From: an uncultured Alistipes sp.
Lineage (GTDB): Bacteria; Bacteroidota; Bacteroidia; Bacteroidales; Rikenellaceae
Assembly: GCA_900550925.1 (NCBI GenBank)
Contig: URTU01000027.1
Span: 1 to 20,467, forward strand
Reading direction: 5' to 3'
Length of the DNA stretch: 20,467 bases
Under the pieces are notes generated by a model. It did not search any database and had not been told where the DNA came from. It saw only the letters and a list, made by a program, of their open reading frames with translations. Shown here piece after piece: positions 7,498-15,244 of the stretch (position 1 is its first letter; every line of letters starts with the position of its first letter). Position numbers and translations under genes: made by a program.

Positions 7498-8407
7498 ACT
7501 CCTGCGTCCGGCCGAGAAGACCTGCGGTGATCTGCCGGCGCATGATCAGCAGATAATGCGCTTTGGCCGGTTGCAGTTTCGCGGTATAGAGCAGTGCCAG
7601 CACCAATGTTGCTGCCCATTTTGCGGCTTCGGCGGCAAGGGCTGCTGAATAGCGTCCGTTCTGACGGCTGCGTATGCGGGCGCTGACACCGACCATTCTG
7701 CACAGCCGTACGAAGTAGTCGTGAGTCAGCTTCTGCGGTGGAATATGGTGGTAGATGATAGCCTGGGGAATATAGTAGAAAGGCTCGCCGCTGCGCGAAA
7801 GCCGTTCGAAGAAGTCGGTCTCCTCGCCTCCGATCAGTTTCTGCCCGACGCGTCCGAGAGCCGGATCGAAGGCTCCGTAACGTTCGATGGCCGAGCGCCG
7901 TACACCCATGTTGCCTCCGCCCGGACACCTGTCCTTCGGGAACGGCCGTACCGATTCGCCCAGGTCGAGCGGGTTGGCAATTGGCCGTTCGGCATAGGGG
8001 GATATCCATTTCGGAGGGTCGGCTTCGTAGGCCGGCACGATCCGACCTCCGGCAGCTACGGCATCGGGGTGCGAATCGAAGAAGTCGATATAGGCCCGCA
8101 CGAAATCGGGATTGACCGTTTCGTCATCGTCGATAATCGCTATGTAGGGTGCCGAACTCGCCTCGATGCCGCAGTTGCGGGCGTAACTTAACCCCTGTCG
8201 GGTTTCGCAGACCATCTGCAGGGGCAGACCTGGATGTTGTTCGGCGAATTCGAGTACCCGTTGTTCGGTGTCGTCCGAGCTGTTGTTGTTCACCACGATG
8301 ATCTCCCACTGATCGGTCGGGGCGCTTTGGCCGATGAATGAGGTGAGGGCCCGCAACAGCGATTGCGAACGGTTGTAGGTTGCGATGACGATCGAGAGGC
8401 TTGTCAT
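7496..8407 (-). CDS. Family 2 glycosyltransferase
   Basis: 303-residue GT-A fold enzyme that transfers a sugar from a nucleotide sugar to a glycan or lipid acceptor. The N-terminus SIVIATYNR (5-13) and VVNNNSSDDT (38-47) form the nucleotide-binding part. DDDE at 93-96 is the metal-binding DxD-type motif. GGEETDFFERL (193-203) carries the ED acceptor-side acidic pair. The C-terminal ~50 residues include one hydrophobic stretch (about 262-274) that could associate with the membrane. Acceptor and sugar are unknown; surface glycan or glycolipid synthesis is the usual role. The ATG is 21 bases after the phosphodiesterase stop, with no promoter between, so the two are likely cotranscribed. Confidence 0.92.
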   Translation of the reverse strand: MTSLSIVIATYNRSQSLLRALTSFIGQSAPTDQWEIIVVNNNSSDDTEQRVLEFAEQHPGLPLQMVCETRQGLSYARNCGIEASSAPYIAIIDDDETVNPDFVRAYIDFFDSHPDAVAAGGRIVPAYEADPPKWISPYAERPIANPLDLGESVRPFPKDRCPGGGNMGVRRSAIERYGAFDPALGRVGQKLIGGEETDFFERLSRSGEPFYYIPQAIIYHHIPPQKLTHDYFVRLCRMVGVSARIRSRQNGRYSAALAAEAAKWAATLVLALLYTAKLQPAKAHYLLIMRRQITAGLLGRTQE

Positions 8408-8428
8408 GGTGAAGTCTGTTTTGGAGGA

Positions 8429-9670
8429 TTATTCGACAAACATCTTGCCGACGGCATTCCAGTCGCAGTCATTGGGCGATGGTTTTACGCCGAGCAGGTG
8501 GCAGAGGATTATATACATGTTCTGGTTCTGGAACGGGCGTTGTGTGAATCCCTTTCGGAATGCCGGTCCCGAACCGTAGAATACCATGTGCATGTCGCGG
8601 TCGAAGCAGTCGAAGCCGTGAGTACCGCCGCTGATATTTCGCGGCAGGGTTGCCGGAGAGCGGTATTCGATCGTCCAGCCGGTCTCGGGCATGATGATGA
8701 TATTGGTCAGGCGTGTCGGGTGGCTGCCGTAATTGTACTGTGCGGGGATCATCTCACGGCGGTAGGCTTTCAATCCCTTGATCTTTGCGAGTTGCCGGAG
8801 CGCCGTGTCCACATACTCTTCCGTAACCTCCACACCGAACGGATTTCCGCTCACGGTTCGGATGACCTGTGTCGAGTCGAGCAGCGGATATAGGTTTACA
8901 ATGCGGTCGTTCGAGACCTCGCTCATCCCGTGGTCGGCCGTGACGATGAAGTTGATGCGGTCGAAGACCGGAGACTGGCGGATCTTCCAGAAGAAGTACC
9001 GCAGTGTCGAATCGATATGTTCGGCCTGCGCAATGGCCTCCTGGGATGTCGGACCGTGGCGGTGCATCGTACCGTCGGGCTCCTCGAAGTACCACATCAC
9101 GAGATTTGGAATCTCCTCGACCGGCCGCGTCATGGCATCGATTACCCAGTCGGCCCGCTGACGGTATGTCGGCTCATCGGAGTAGACGGTCCAGACGGTT
9201 GCCTGATGCCCGCCGATGGGGACTTCGCTGCCGGGCCACATGAAGATGTTGGCCGTACGCCCCTGCCGTTCGGCGGTATTCCAGATCGGGTCGCCGCCCC
9301 AGAAACCTTCGGTTGCGGTATCCTCCTTGTCGAAGACCGACATCTGACGCCCGAGAACCTTGTCGAAGAACCCGTTGTTGACCACTCCGTGATGGTCGGG
9401 GTAGAGTCCCGTCGCCATGGAATAGTGGCTTGGGAAGGTGTTCGACGGGTAGACCGGATAGATCTCGGCATAGGAGCCGACCCGTTTGAGCGAATCGAGC
9501 GTCGGGGTGTTGGCGCGGTTGGCCAGATCCCACCGGAAGGCATCCATCGAGAGAATGATCACATATCGGTTGTCATTGTCGTATGGTTTTTCGGCTACGT
9601 TGCGGACGGCCTTTCGGGCAGTCGAGCAGGAGGTCAGCAGAAGCAGTACGAATATGAGTATGCGTTTCAT
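8429..9670 (-). CDS. Nucleotide pyrophosphatase/phosphodiesterase (NPP) family lipoprotein
   Basis: 413 residues, a member of the alkaline phosphatase superfamily. It probably hydrolyses phosphodiester or pyrophosphate bonds outside the cytoplasmic membrane. The N-terminus is a lipoprotein signal with lipobox LLTSC (Cys15). The two-metal site of the NPP family is complete: Asp43 (in SMDAFRWD), nucleophile Thr78 (in SNTFPSHY), Asp199 and His203 (EEPDGTMHRHGP), Asp246 and His247 (TADHGM), and His351 (GGTHGFD). The ATG at 9670 gives a clean signal peptide. An in-frame ATG at 9736 would lie upstream of the -33 element and hide the signal, so I reject it. The substrate is not decided by these motifs: nucleotides, phospholipid headgroups or a glycan phosphodiester are all possible. 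It is cotranscribed with the glycosyltransferase. Confidence 0.93.
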   Translation of the reverse strand: MKRILIFVLLLLTSCSTARKAVRNVAEKPYDNDNRYVIILSMDAFRWDLANRANTPTLDSLKRVGSYAEIYPVYPSNTFPSHYSMATGLYPDHHGVVNNGFFDKVLGRQMSVFDKEDTATEGFWGGDPIWNTAERQGRTANIFMWPGSEVPIGGHQATVWTVYSDEPTYRQRADWVIDAMTRPVEEIPNLVMWYFEEPDGTMHRHGPTSQEAIAQAEHIDSTLRYFFWKIRQSPVFDRINFIVTADHGMSEVSNDRIVNLYPLLDSTQVIRTVSGNPFGVEVTEEYVDTALRQLAKIKGLKAYRREMIPAQYNYGSHPTRLTNIIIMPETGWTIEYRSPATLPRNISGGTHGFDCFDRDMHMVFYGSGPAFRKGFTQRPFQNQNMYIILCHLLGVKPSPNDCDWNAVGKMFVE

Positions 9671-9683
9671 GACGTCTGGTTTT

Positions 9684-9722
9684 TGCGACACAAATATACG
9701 ACAAGTTGCGGATGAGGGCAAA
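9684..9722 (-). promoter_or_regulatory. Promoter of the NPP phosphodiesterase and glycosyltransferase genes
   Basis: Minus strand TTTG (9722-9719), exactly 20 bases, TATATTTG (9698-9691): a full match to the Bacteroidota consensus. The start of transcription would be near 9684, only about 14 bases before the ATG at 9670. Confidence 0.8.
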
Positions 9723-9786
9723 TTTCCGGCAAACAAATGGATTAGGATTTAGGCAAGTAATCCACATGTGAGAGTTGAGGCCAGGC

Positions 9787-9876
9787 GGGGGGGGCGATCT
9801 GCGGAAGGTGGCCGGCTGGTGGCGATCTGCGGCAGGTGCCCGACGGCGGGCAATCGGCGGCGGGGTGCAGCAGGGT
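9787..9876. repeat. Degenerate 28-bp G-rich tandem repeat with G8 run
   Basis: Three units of 28 bases begin at 9793, 9821 and 9849. The first two share GGCGATCTGCGG and a following AGGTG; the third is more diverged (GGCAATCGGCGG). Eight consecutive G (9787-9794) open the block. It lies in non-coding DNA between the TonB receptor terminator and the phosphodiesterase promoter. Composition is far more G-rich on this strand than the flanks. Confidence 0.75.
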
Positions 9877-9883
9877 GGGTATG

Positions 9884-9922
9884 AAAACAATCGGCCGGCA
9901 TCGTTGACGATACCGGCCGATT
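9884..9922 (-). terminator. Terminator of the TonB-dependent receptor gene
   Basis: A long stem (9889-9904 with 9907-9922), 16 positions with a single G-U-type mismatch, is followed on the minus strand by GTTTTC (9888-9883). It starts about 50 bases after the receptor stop codon. The inner part probably opens to a four-base loop. Confidence 0.8.
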
Positions 9923-9974
9923 TGGGTCGTTTGCGAGCTGTAACCGACGGGGCTACACCAGGCAAAACATTTCG

Positions 9975-12900
9975 TTAGTTGAACTTGTACTTGATACCGA
10001 ACATCATGGCCCAGCGCGACGACGAGCTTACGTAATCCTTATACGGCTCGATGGCTTTCGTATCCATGCGATACTGGAGCGTATAGTTGTTTGCGGCAGT
10101 CGGTTTCTGGGTTACGGTCAGGAACTGTACCTGATTTGAGTTGGCGGTATAGTTTGTCTGGCGTACGCCCCAGTTCTTGTTCAACAGGTTGAGGAAGTTC
10201 GAGATATCGAAGCTGAAGGAGAGAGTATTCACCTTCTGGCCCTTCTTGCAGAAGACACGGATGTCGTGAGCGATATGCACGTCGAGCTGATTTGCGAACG
10301 GAACGGTAGCGCCGTTACGTACGGCATATTCGCCACGGTGTTTCTTCAGGTAGTCATCCTTTTCGATGAACGAATCGAGAGCTGCCCAAGCCTCGTCGAA
10401 GCTGTTGAAACCGTCGGCTACGAGGTGACCTTCAGCCTCGGCCTTGGTTGCGGGGATGTAGATCAGGTCGTTCGAGGACTGGTTGTCGCCGTTTGCATCG
10501 CCGTTGTAGCAGTAGGAGTAGCGGAAGGGACGGAAGCGCTGGTAAACCAGACCGAAGTGGGTAGCGGCATTGCGGCCCCAGTTGGCCGTATATGTTGCGC
10601 TGACGAGCAGACGTCCGTCGAATGCGCCGGCCGTATAACCGAGTTCCTGGCTGTTTACGGCTACCTTCTGAGTATATTTCCAAGCGGAGGTTGCCACCGA
10701 CGAAGTACCGTCTGATACGGCGCGTGCGGTACCGAACGAGTACGAAGCGTTGAAACCGAAACCTTTCAGCGGGCCCTGGGTAAACTGCTTCTGCAACTGG
10801 AAGGTGGTATAGATCGAGTAACCCTTGTTGGTGTTGCGCAGCAGTACCACGTTGTAAGCGGCATTACGGTTGCCCTCGACCGACGAGTAGTATTTGCCTT
10901 CGTAAGCGGTACGTTTCTGCTCGGCCGAGCCGTCATTGACGGTCTTGCCCAGGGTGTACATACCGATATTGTCGTGATAGATGGCGTTGATGTCCTTCGA
11001 GTAGAGAACCTCACCGGTGAGGATCCAACCGCGCCACTTGTAGTCGATGGCGATGTTGTTCTTCCAGATCATCGGGTATTTGAAATTGCGGTCGGTAGCG
11101 GCTATATCGGAAGTGGTGGCAGTACCCTGAGCAGGTTTGTACTGGTTGATATTTCCGGTGAAGCCGAGGTGTTTGAGGTCGTCGCCGCTGATGTTGAGGT
11201 CGCCGAAGAGCATACCGTTGTTACCGGCCTGGTTGCTCAGCCATACGTACGGAGGAGTACCGGCGAACAGACCCGAACCGCCGCGGATCTGGAGCGAACC
11301 GTTTTCGAGGGGTTTCCAGTTGAAACCGATACGGGGCGATACCAGAACACGGGTTTTGGGATATTGCGAAACGTCAACCTTGATGCCGTCACGATAGGTT
11401 TCGGCAGCAACGGCCGGGTTCTCCTGCAGGTCGGTCATGAAGATCGGAATGTCGAAGCGCAGACCGTACGTGAGAGTGAAGTTGTTGCTTACGCGCCACT
11501 TGTCCTGTGCGTAGAAGCCCAACTGGAGCACATTGAGGCGTGCATAGGGGAACTCGTCGGACATCGAATACTTCTGCGAGTAGTATTTGTAGCCGGTCGA
11601 AGCGGAGTTGGTGATACCGGTCACCGTCGAAGCGAAACCGTAGTCGGTCGGGTCGTATGCGGTGATATCGAATCCGTCCATGCTGCCGTTATGAGCGGCC
11701 ATGTAGTCTTTCGAAGCGAGGACGTTGAACTTGAAGTCGTCGATCGAGTTGAATACCCAAGCACCCGGGTAGTTCTGAGCGAAACCGTTCTTGAAGGAGC
11801 GGTAGTCCGACTGCGTGCCGACGGTAATCTGATGCTTGCCGTAGCTCATGGTCAGGTTGTCCTGGATCTGGAAGATATTCGAATTCAGACGGTTGTTGTA
11901 CGAGTTGGCCTCGGTACCGAATACGGTGTAGCTTTCCGAAGCGTCGTTGCAGAGGATGTCGACCTGCGGGAAGAAACCGCCATCGGTTTCACGATAGTCG
12001 CGCAGGCCCGAGAAGCCGACGGTCAGTGTATTCGAGATGTGCTCGTTGAAGTTGGTGTTCAGGTCGGCCATCACGATGTTGAAGTTGTTGTACTGGCGGT
12101 AGAATGCCGACGAGAACGGAATAGCATATTCGTTGGGGCCACGGCCGTTCTTCGGAGCACCCGAAGTCGACGGATTGCTCATCGACGACGAATTGAGGAA
12201 GTAATACTTCACACTCAGCGTGCTTCGTTTGGTCATGTTCCAGTCGAGACGTGCGGTCAGACGGGTAGCCTTGACGGGCGTGCTGGTGAGGTCGAACTTG
12301 CCGGGGTTGTAACCGAGTTCGGTCTGCAGGAAGTTCGACAGGTCGTTCAGGTCGTCGGCCGATACGCGCGAATTTGCGGTAGTGTAGTAGATCGGTTCCT
12401 CCTGACGTTCGATTTCGCCGTTGATGAAGAAGAAGAGTTTGTTCTTGATGATCGGGCCGGCTAAGCTTACACCCCACTGGTTGTTCTTGAATTCCGAAGG
12501 AGTTATGATTTCATCGCCCTGGCGGTATCCCTGCATCGAGGGGCTCTTCTTGTAGAAGTAGGCACTTGCTTCCCAGTCGTTGGTACCGGCTTTTGTTACG
12601 GAGTTGATACCGCCGCCGGTGAAGCCGCCGTTACGTACGTCGAACGGGGCGATCATCACCTGGATCTGGTCGATCGACTCGAGGGCGATCGGTTCGACTC
12701 CGGTTTGACCGCCGAGCGAAGCTGCCAGACCGAACGAGTTGTTGAACGAAGCACCGTCAACGGTGATGTTGTTGTAACGGTAGGATGTACCTGCGAAGTT
12801 GTTTCCGCTGGACATCGGGGTCAGTTTGGTGAAGTCGCTGAGCGAACGGCTCGTGGTAGGCAGTTTGTCCATCATCTCACGGGTAACGACCTCCTGAGCG

Positions 12901-13295
12901 CCGGTACGGTTCGAGTTGAAGACCGGATTGGCCTGGCCCATTACGACAACTTCGCCGATGGCCTGCGACTCTTCGTCCAGTTTCTGATTGAAGACGGCTT
13001 CTTCACCTACGGTCAGATATGCCTCTTCGATTTTGGCAGTGTTGTAGCCGATGAAGCTGAATTCGATCGAGTAGGGACCGCCGACACGCATACCGTTGAT
13101 GTTGTACCGACCGTCTCGGGCCGAAGCGGTGGCGTAGGTGGTGCCCGAAGGGGTATGGGTTGCGATGATCGTCGCTCCGATGATGGGAGTTCCGTTGGCA
13201 TCGGTCACCTGTCCGCTTATACTCGATGTCGTAACCTGCGCCGACAGCGACAGCGTTGCGAAAATCGATAAAAATAAAAAGGCGATTTTCTTCAT
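9975..13295 (-). CDS. Oar-type TonB-dependent outer membrane receptor
   Basis: 1106 residues. Signal peptide 1-19 ends in LSLSA-Q. A carboxypeptidase-regulatory-like beta domain follows at about 24-108 (SISGQVTDANGTPIIGATI, then DGRYNINGM at 61-69). The plug domain covers about 115-250, starting at EVVVMGQANPVFNSNRTGAQ, and a long 22-stranded-type barrel runs to an aromatic C-terminal strand (MFGIKYKFN). Such receptors import large or scarce ligands with energy from TonB. The sequence pattern (plug with FNNSFG, then DVRNGGFTGGGINSVTKAGTN near 221-241) resembles the Oar-like subgroup rather than SusC. In agreement, no SusD lipoprotein gene is adjacent. The ligand is unknown; Oar-like proteins have been linked to adhesion and protein/peptide handling. 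Start at 13295 gives a normal signal peptide. Confidence 0.92.
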   Translation of the reverse strand: MKKIAFLFLSIFATLSLSAQVTTSSISGQVTDANGTPIIGATIIATHTPSGTTYATASARDGRYNINGMRVGGPYSIEFSFIGYNTAKIEEAYLTVGEEAVFNQKLDEESQAIGEVVVMGQANPVFNSNRTGAQEVVTREMMDKLPTTSRSLSDFTKLTPMSSGNNFAGTSYRYNNITVDGASFNNSFGLAASLGGQTGVEPIALESIDQIQVMIAPFDVRNGGFTGGGINSVTKAGTNDWEASAYFYKKSPSMQGYRQGDEIITPSEFKNNQWGVSLAGPIIKNKLFFFINGEIERQEEPIYYTTANSRVSADDLNDLSNFLQTELGYNPGKFDLTSTPVKATRLTARLDWNMTKRSTLSVKYYFLNSSSMSNPSTSGAPKNGRGPNEYAIPFSSAFYRQYNNFNIVMADLNTNFNEHISNTLTVGFSGLRDYRETDGGFFPQVDILCNDASESYTVFGTEANSYNNRLNSNIFQIQDNLTMSYGKHQITVGTQSDYRSFKNGFAQNYPGAWVFNSIDDFKFNVLASKDYMAAHNGSMDGFDITAYDPTDYGFASTVTGITNSASTGYKYYSQKYSMSDEFPYARLNVLQLGFYAQDKWRVSNNFTLTYGLRFDIPIFMTDLQENPAVAAETYRDGIKVDVSQYPKTRVLVSPRIGFNWKPLENGSLQIRGGSGLFAGTPPYVWLSNQAGNNGMLFGDLNISGDDLKHLGFTGNINQYKPAQGTATTSDIAATDRNFKYPMIWKNNIAIDYKWRGWILTGEVLYSKDINAIYHDNIGMYTLGKTVNDGSAEQKRTAYEGKYYSSVEGNRNAAYNVVLLRNTNKGYSIYTTFQLQKQFTQGPLKGFGFNASYSFGTARAVSDGTSSVATSAWKYTQKVAVNSQELGYTAGAFDGRLLVSATYTANWGRNAATHFGLVYQRFRPFRYSYCYNGDANGDNQSSNDLIYIPATKAEAEGHLVADGFNSFDEAWAALDSFIEKDDYLKKHRGEYAVRNGATVPFANQLDVHIAHDIRVFCKKGQKVNTLSFSFDISNFLNLLNKNWGVRQTNYTANSNQVQFLTVTQKPTAANNYTLQYRMDTKAIEPYKDYVSSSSRWAMMFGIKYKFN

Positions 13296-13450
13296 AATGA
13301 ATTAATTTAGTTAATAATAAGAAGTATATCGTGTTTGTTGTTTCGTATTTATTGGGTTCGGAGTTCTCGTGCGCGTTTTTTCGTGGGTTATGGTCAATAT
13401 TTCGTTGTGTGCGGTTTTTTGCGCATGGTGCAATCCGACGTTTTGCGCGG

Positions 13451-13458
13451 CAAACATA
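13451..13458 (-). promoter_or_regulatory. Isolated -7-like element nearer the TonB receptor
   Basis: The minus strand reads TATGTTTG, fitting TAnnTTTG, about 155 bases before the receptor ATG. No TTTG or TTG stands 19-21 bases upstream. It could be a second, weaker promoter placed after the 13521-13551 hairpin, or chance. Confidence 0.25.
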
Positions 13459-13519
13459 ACCAATTTTTATATTACCTCATTGTTTCCGGACAAGTTTTTC
13501 ATTGCTTTGTAACAAGAAA

Positions 13520-13648
13520 TCAGGAGGGATATATCGGATACATCCCTCCTGTCATATTGTATATCAAGCCTTTATCGCTGCGTAAGGGGTATGATTGCAC
13601 GTGTCTGCAGAGTTGATTTTTCCGATTGTCTTTGAACGATGCATTCAT
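13520..13648 (-). CDS. Possible 42-residue leader peptide ORF
   Basis: An ATG at 13648 opens a 42-codon frame (begins MNASFKDNRK, ends GGMYPIYPS) whose stop codon coincides with the base of the hairpin at 13521-13551. It starts about 35 bases after the predicted transcription start. It has no recognised homology, no hydrophobic segment and no obvious ribosome-binding site, and a frame of this length is expected by chance. Recorded only because of its position between promoter and hairpin in the receptor leader. Confidence 0.15.
   Translation of the reverse strand: MNASFKDNRKNQLCRHVQSYPLRSDKGLIYNMTGGMYPIYPS
13521..13551 (-). terminator. 10-bp hairpin in the TonB receptor leader
   Basis: CAGGAGGGAT pairs perfectly with ATCCCTCCTG around an 11-base centre that can pair further (TAT/ATA). 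On the minus strand it is followed by ATTTCTTG, a weak T tract. It lies about 135-160 bases downstream of the predicted promoter and 225 bases before the receptor ATG. It could be an attenuator, the end of a small RNA, or a structured leader element. Confidence 0.45.
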
Positions 13649-13667
13649 GGCCTTTACGAGATATTAA

Positions 13668-13680
13668 AGAAACCGTTTCT
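13668..13680. promoter_or_regulatory. Operator-like dyad AGAAAC-C-GTTTCT
   Basis: A perfect 6+1+6 palindrome located at about +3 to +15 from the predicted transcription start of the receptor leader. A repressor-binding site at this position is plausible; a small 5' hairpin is the alternative. No known regulator was matched. Confidence 0.35.
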
Positions 13681-13682
13681 AA

Positions 13683-13720
13683 CACACCGCAAAAGTAAGG
13701 TAAATATTTGTAAGCAGCAA
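13683..13720 (-). promoter_or_regulatory. Promoter for the TonB receptor leader or a small RNA
   Basis: Minus strand TTG (13720-13718), exactly 20 bases, then TACTTTTG (13697-13690), matching TAnnTTTG. Predicted start is near 13683, giving a leader of nearly 390 bases before the receptor ATG at 13295, unusually long. Confidence 0.6.
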
Positions 13721-13963
13721 TAGCGGCCGTATTTAACCGCATATATTTTTCTTAATGAATGATAGCCATTCGGGTCGGATTGCTTTTAGTTCATAATATT
13801 TCGGGGGTATAAATATTGCACTTTCAATATTCTATGGCTTTGGGGTTGGTAGTGTTACCGTAGTGAGGCGAGGGGTTTGCAGTGGCGGTATGCGGCTGGT
13901 TGCAGGGAGGTTGACAGTCGCACTCATTTTAACTGGCTGGTGCAATACCATATAATAAATATA

Positions 13964-13998
13964 AAAAGCGCCCCGATCATATCGATCGGGACGCTTTT
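13964..13998 (-). terminator. Terminator of the ompA-family gene
   Basis: A 15-position stem (13964-13978 with 13984-13998) has one mismatch and a 5-base loop. On the minus strand it is followed by a T-rich stretch (CTTTTTATATTTATT). It begins about 33 bases after the porin stop. The A/T ends make it potentially bidirectional. Confidence 0.85.
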
Positions 13999-14030
13999 CT
14001 GTGTATTGGAATATGATTATTTATTCCGAA

Positions 14031-15146
14031 TTATTTCTCAACGATTACGACGGCTCGGTTCTGCGGCAGACCCTTGAACTGTTCCGAAACGCCCTTGCCT
14101 ACAGCGGTAAGTTTGTCGGCCGAAACACCGAGTTCAACCAGAGCGGCCTTTACATCATCGGCACGTTTCTGGCTCAGAGTCATGTTGTACTGTGCGTTAC
14201 CCTCTTTCGAAGCATAACCGAGGATCTCGTACGATTTGTCGGAAGCCTTCATCATCTTGGCAACATACTCCAGCTGGATGTTGGTCTTGGCGGTCAGCTT
14301 GGCGCTGCTCCAGTCGAAGAATACAACCATCTCGACGGGGACTTCGGTACCTTCATAGATGATCGGGGCCTTGGCGTTCTTCAGCTGTTCAGCCAGATCG
14401 TCTGCGGTAGCCTGTGCATCGGCAAGCTCCTTCTCGAGGTTTGCGATACGCTTGTTATATGCCGAGTAGTCGGGTTCGATGGGTTTCTCGGGACGGTTGA
14501 AGTCACGTTTGTTGAAGCGGTAGGTGATGCCTACGGTAGCGGTGTAGATCTGACCGTACTTGCCAGCCAGCGACGAGATCACGCGAGGCATGTCTTTGCC
14601 GGCGTTGAGGATACCCTTGAATTCGAGGTTGATATCCAGAGCCTTGCTTACGCGGAAGGTGTTGATCAAACCTGCATCGAAAGCGAAGCCTGCACCACCG
14701 TCATTGGTTACGTTAACGAAGCTTGCACCGAAACCGGCGAAGAGTTTAGCGTAGTAAACGCGATCCTCACGGTGTCCGCCGAACCAGTTCGAGACGTTCA
14801 GCACAGCATCGGCGTGAGGCATGATCCAGCCGCCGGTTACGCCATTGTCGTCGGAGGTATTGAGTTTACCGCCGATCAGCATTACGCGGGCACCGACTAC
14901 GGGGGTGAACCATTTTGTCAGACCGCCCTCGAGCAGATAACCGCGGTCGCCGATAGCTTCCTGATTCGAGAATCCGAGACCGTCCCAAGCGGTATAGTTC
15001 AGTCCACCGCCGACAGTGATTTCCCAGTTGTCCCAGAAGCCGTTTGTTACGAAATTGGCATTACTGGGCTTCTTCTCAGTTACTTCCTGCGCGAAGACGC
15101 TGCTTGTTGCAAGGATCAAAACAACTGCGATGAAAAGTTTTTTCAT
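14031..15146 (-). CDS. OmpA-family outer membrane porin
   Basis: 371 residues. Signal peptide 1-19 (cleavage after SVFA). Residues about 40-212 form an eight-strand-type beta barrel with alternating aromatic strands, ending GITYRFNKR. A proline-rich hinge (219-228) and a coiled coil (about 226-258, ANLEKELADAQATADDLAEQL region) lead to an OmpA C-terminal domain (270-371): FFDWSSAKLT, then GYASKEGN (310-317), LSQKRADDV (324-332) and NRAVVIVEK at the end. This domain normally grips peptidoglycan. The conserved Arg328 is present, but the position of the usual diaminopimelate-binding Asp is Ser313, so binding may differ. The gene has its own promoter and terminator and is likely highly expressed. 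Confidence 0.93.
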   Translation of the reverse strand: MKKLFIAVVLILATSSVFAQEVTEKKPSNANFVTNGFWDNWEITVGGGLNYTAWDGLGFSNQEAIGDRGYLLEGGLTKWFTPVVGARVMLIGGKLNTSDDNGVTGGWIMPHADAVLNVSNWFGGHREDRVYYAKLFAGFGASFVNVTNDGGAGFAFDAGLINTFRVSKALDINLEFKGILNAGKDMPRVISSLAGKYGQIYTATVGITYRFNKRDFNRPEKPIEPDYSAYNKRIANLEKELADAQATADDLAEQLKNAKAPIIYEGTEVPVEMVVFFDWSSAKLTAKTNIQLEYVAKMMKASDKSYEILGYASKEGNAQYNMTLSQKRADDVKAALVELGVSADKLTAVGKGVSEQFKGLPQNRAVVIVEK

Positions 15147-15212
15147 AGTGTAAAGTGTTTAATAAATGGTAATTTTCTGTTTTTCAATCAATTTCCGTTC
15201 CAATAATTGCAT

Positions 15213-15230
15213 TTGCCCCTATTTGGGCAA
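15213..15230 (-). promoter_or_regulatory. Hairpin in the ompA-family 5' leader
   Basis: TTGCCC and GGGCAA are separated by six bases, with further partial pairing outside (ATTG/CAAT). It lies in the middle of a leader of about 100 bases. It might stabilise the transcript or control translation; no known family was recognised. Confidence 0.35.
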
Positions 15231-15244
15231 CAATCATGGTATTA

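Larger units (their letters stand above)
13296..14030. other. 735-base non-coding gap upstream of the TonB receptor
   Basis: AT-richer than its neighbours. From right to left it contains the ompA terminator (13964-13998), a stretch with nothing recognised (about 13725-13960), a good minus-strand promoter (13683-13720), a 13-base dyad (13668-13680), a 42-codon open frame (13520-13648), a strong hairpin (13521-13551) and about 220 bases up to the receptor ATG. No tRNA or known riboswitch pattern was seen. Confidence 0.6.

Noticed and set aside
9671..9736. Upstream in-frame ATG extending the phosphodiesterase by 22 residues
   Set aside because: It lies upstream of the predicted promoter and would bury the lipoprotein signal; the ATG at 9670 is preferred.
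9787..9876. CRISPR-like array
   Set aside because: The 28-bp units are directly adjacent without spacers and diverge strongly, so this is a degenerate tandem repeat, not a CRISPR.
10974..12464. 496-codon plus-strand open frame opposite the TonB receptor gene
   Set aside because: Valine/glutamate-rich shadow of the receptor coding strand, with no domain, no promoter and no plausible start context.
13335..13616. 93-codon plus-strand frame in the gap upstream of the TonB receptor
   Set aside because: No recognised domain or promoter, unusual composition, and it crosses the leader hairpin; likely chance.
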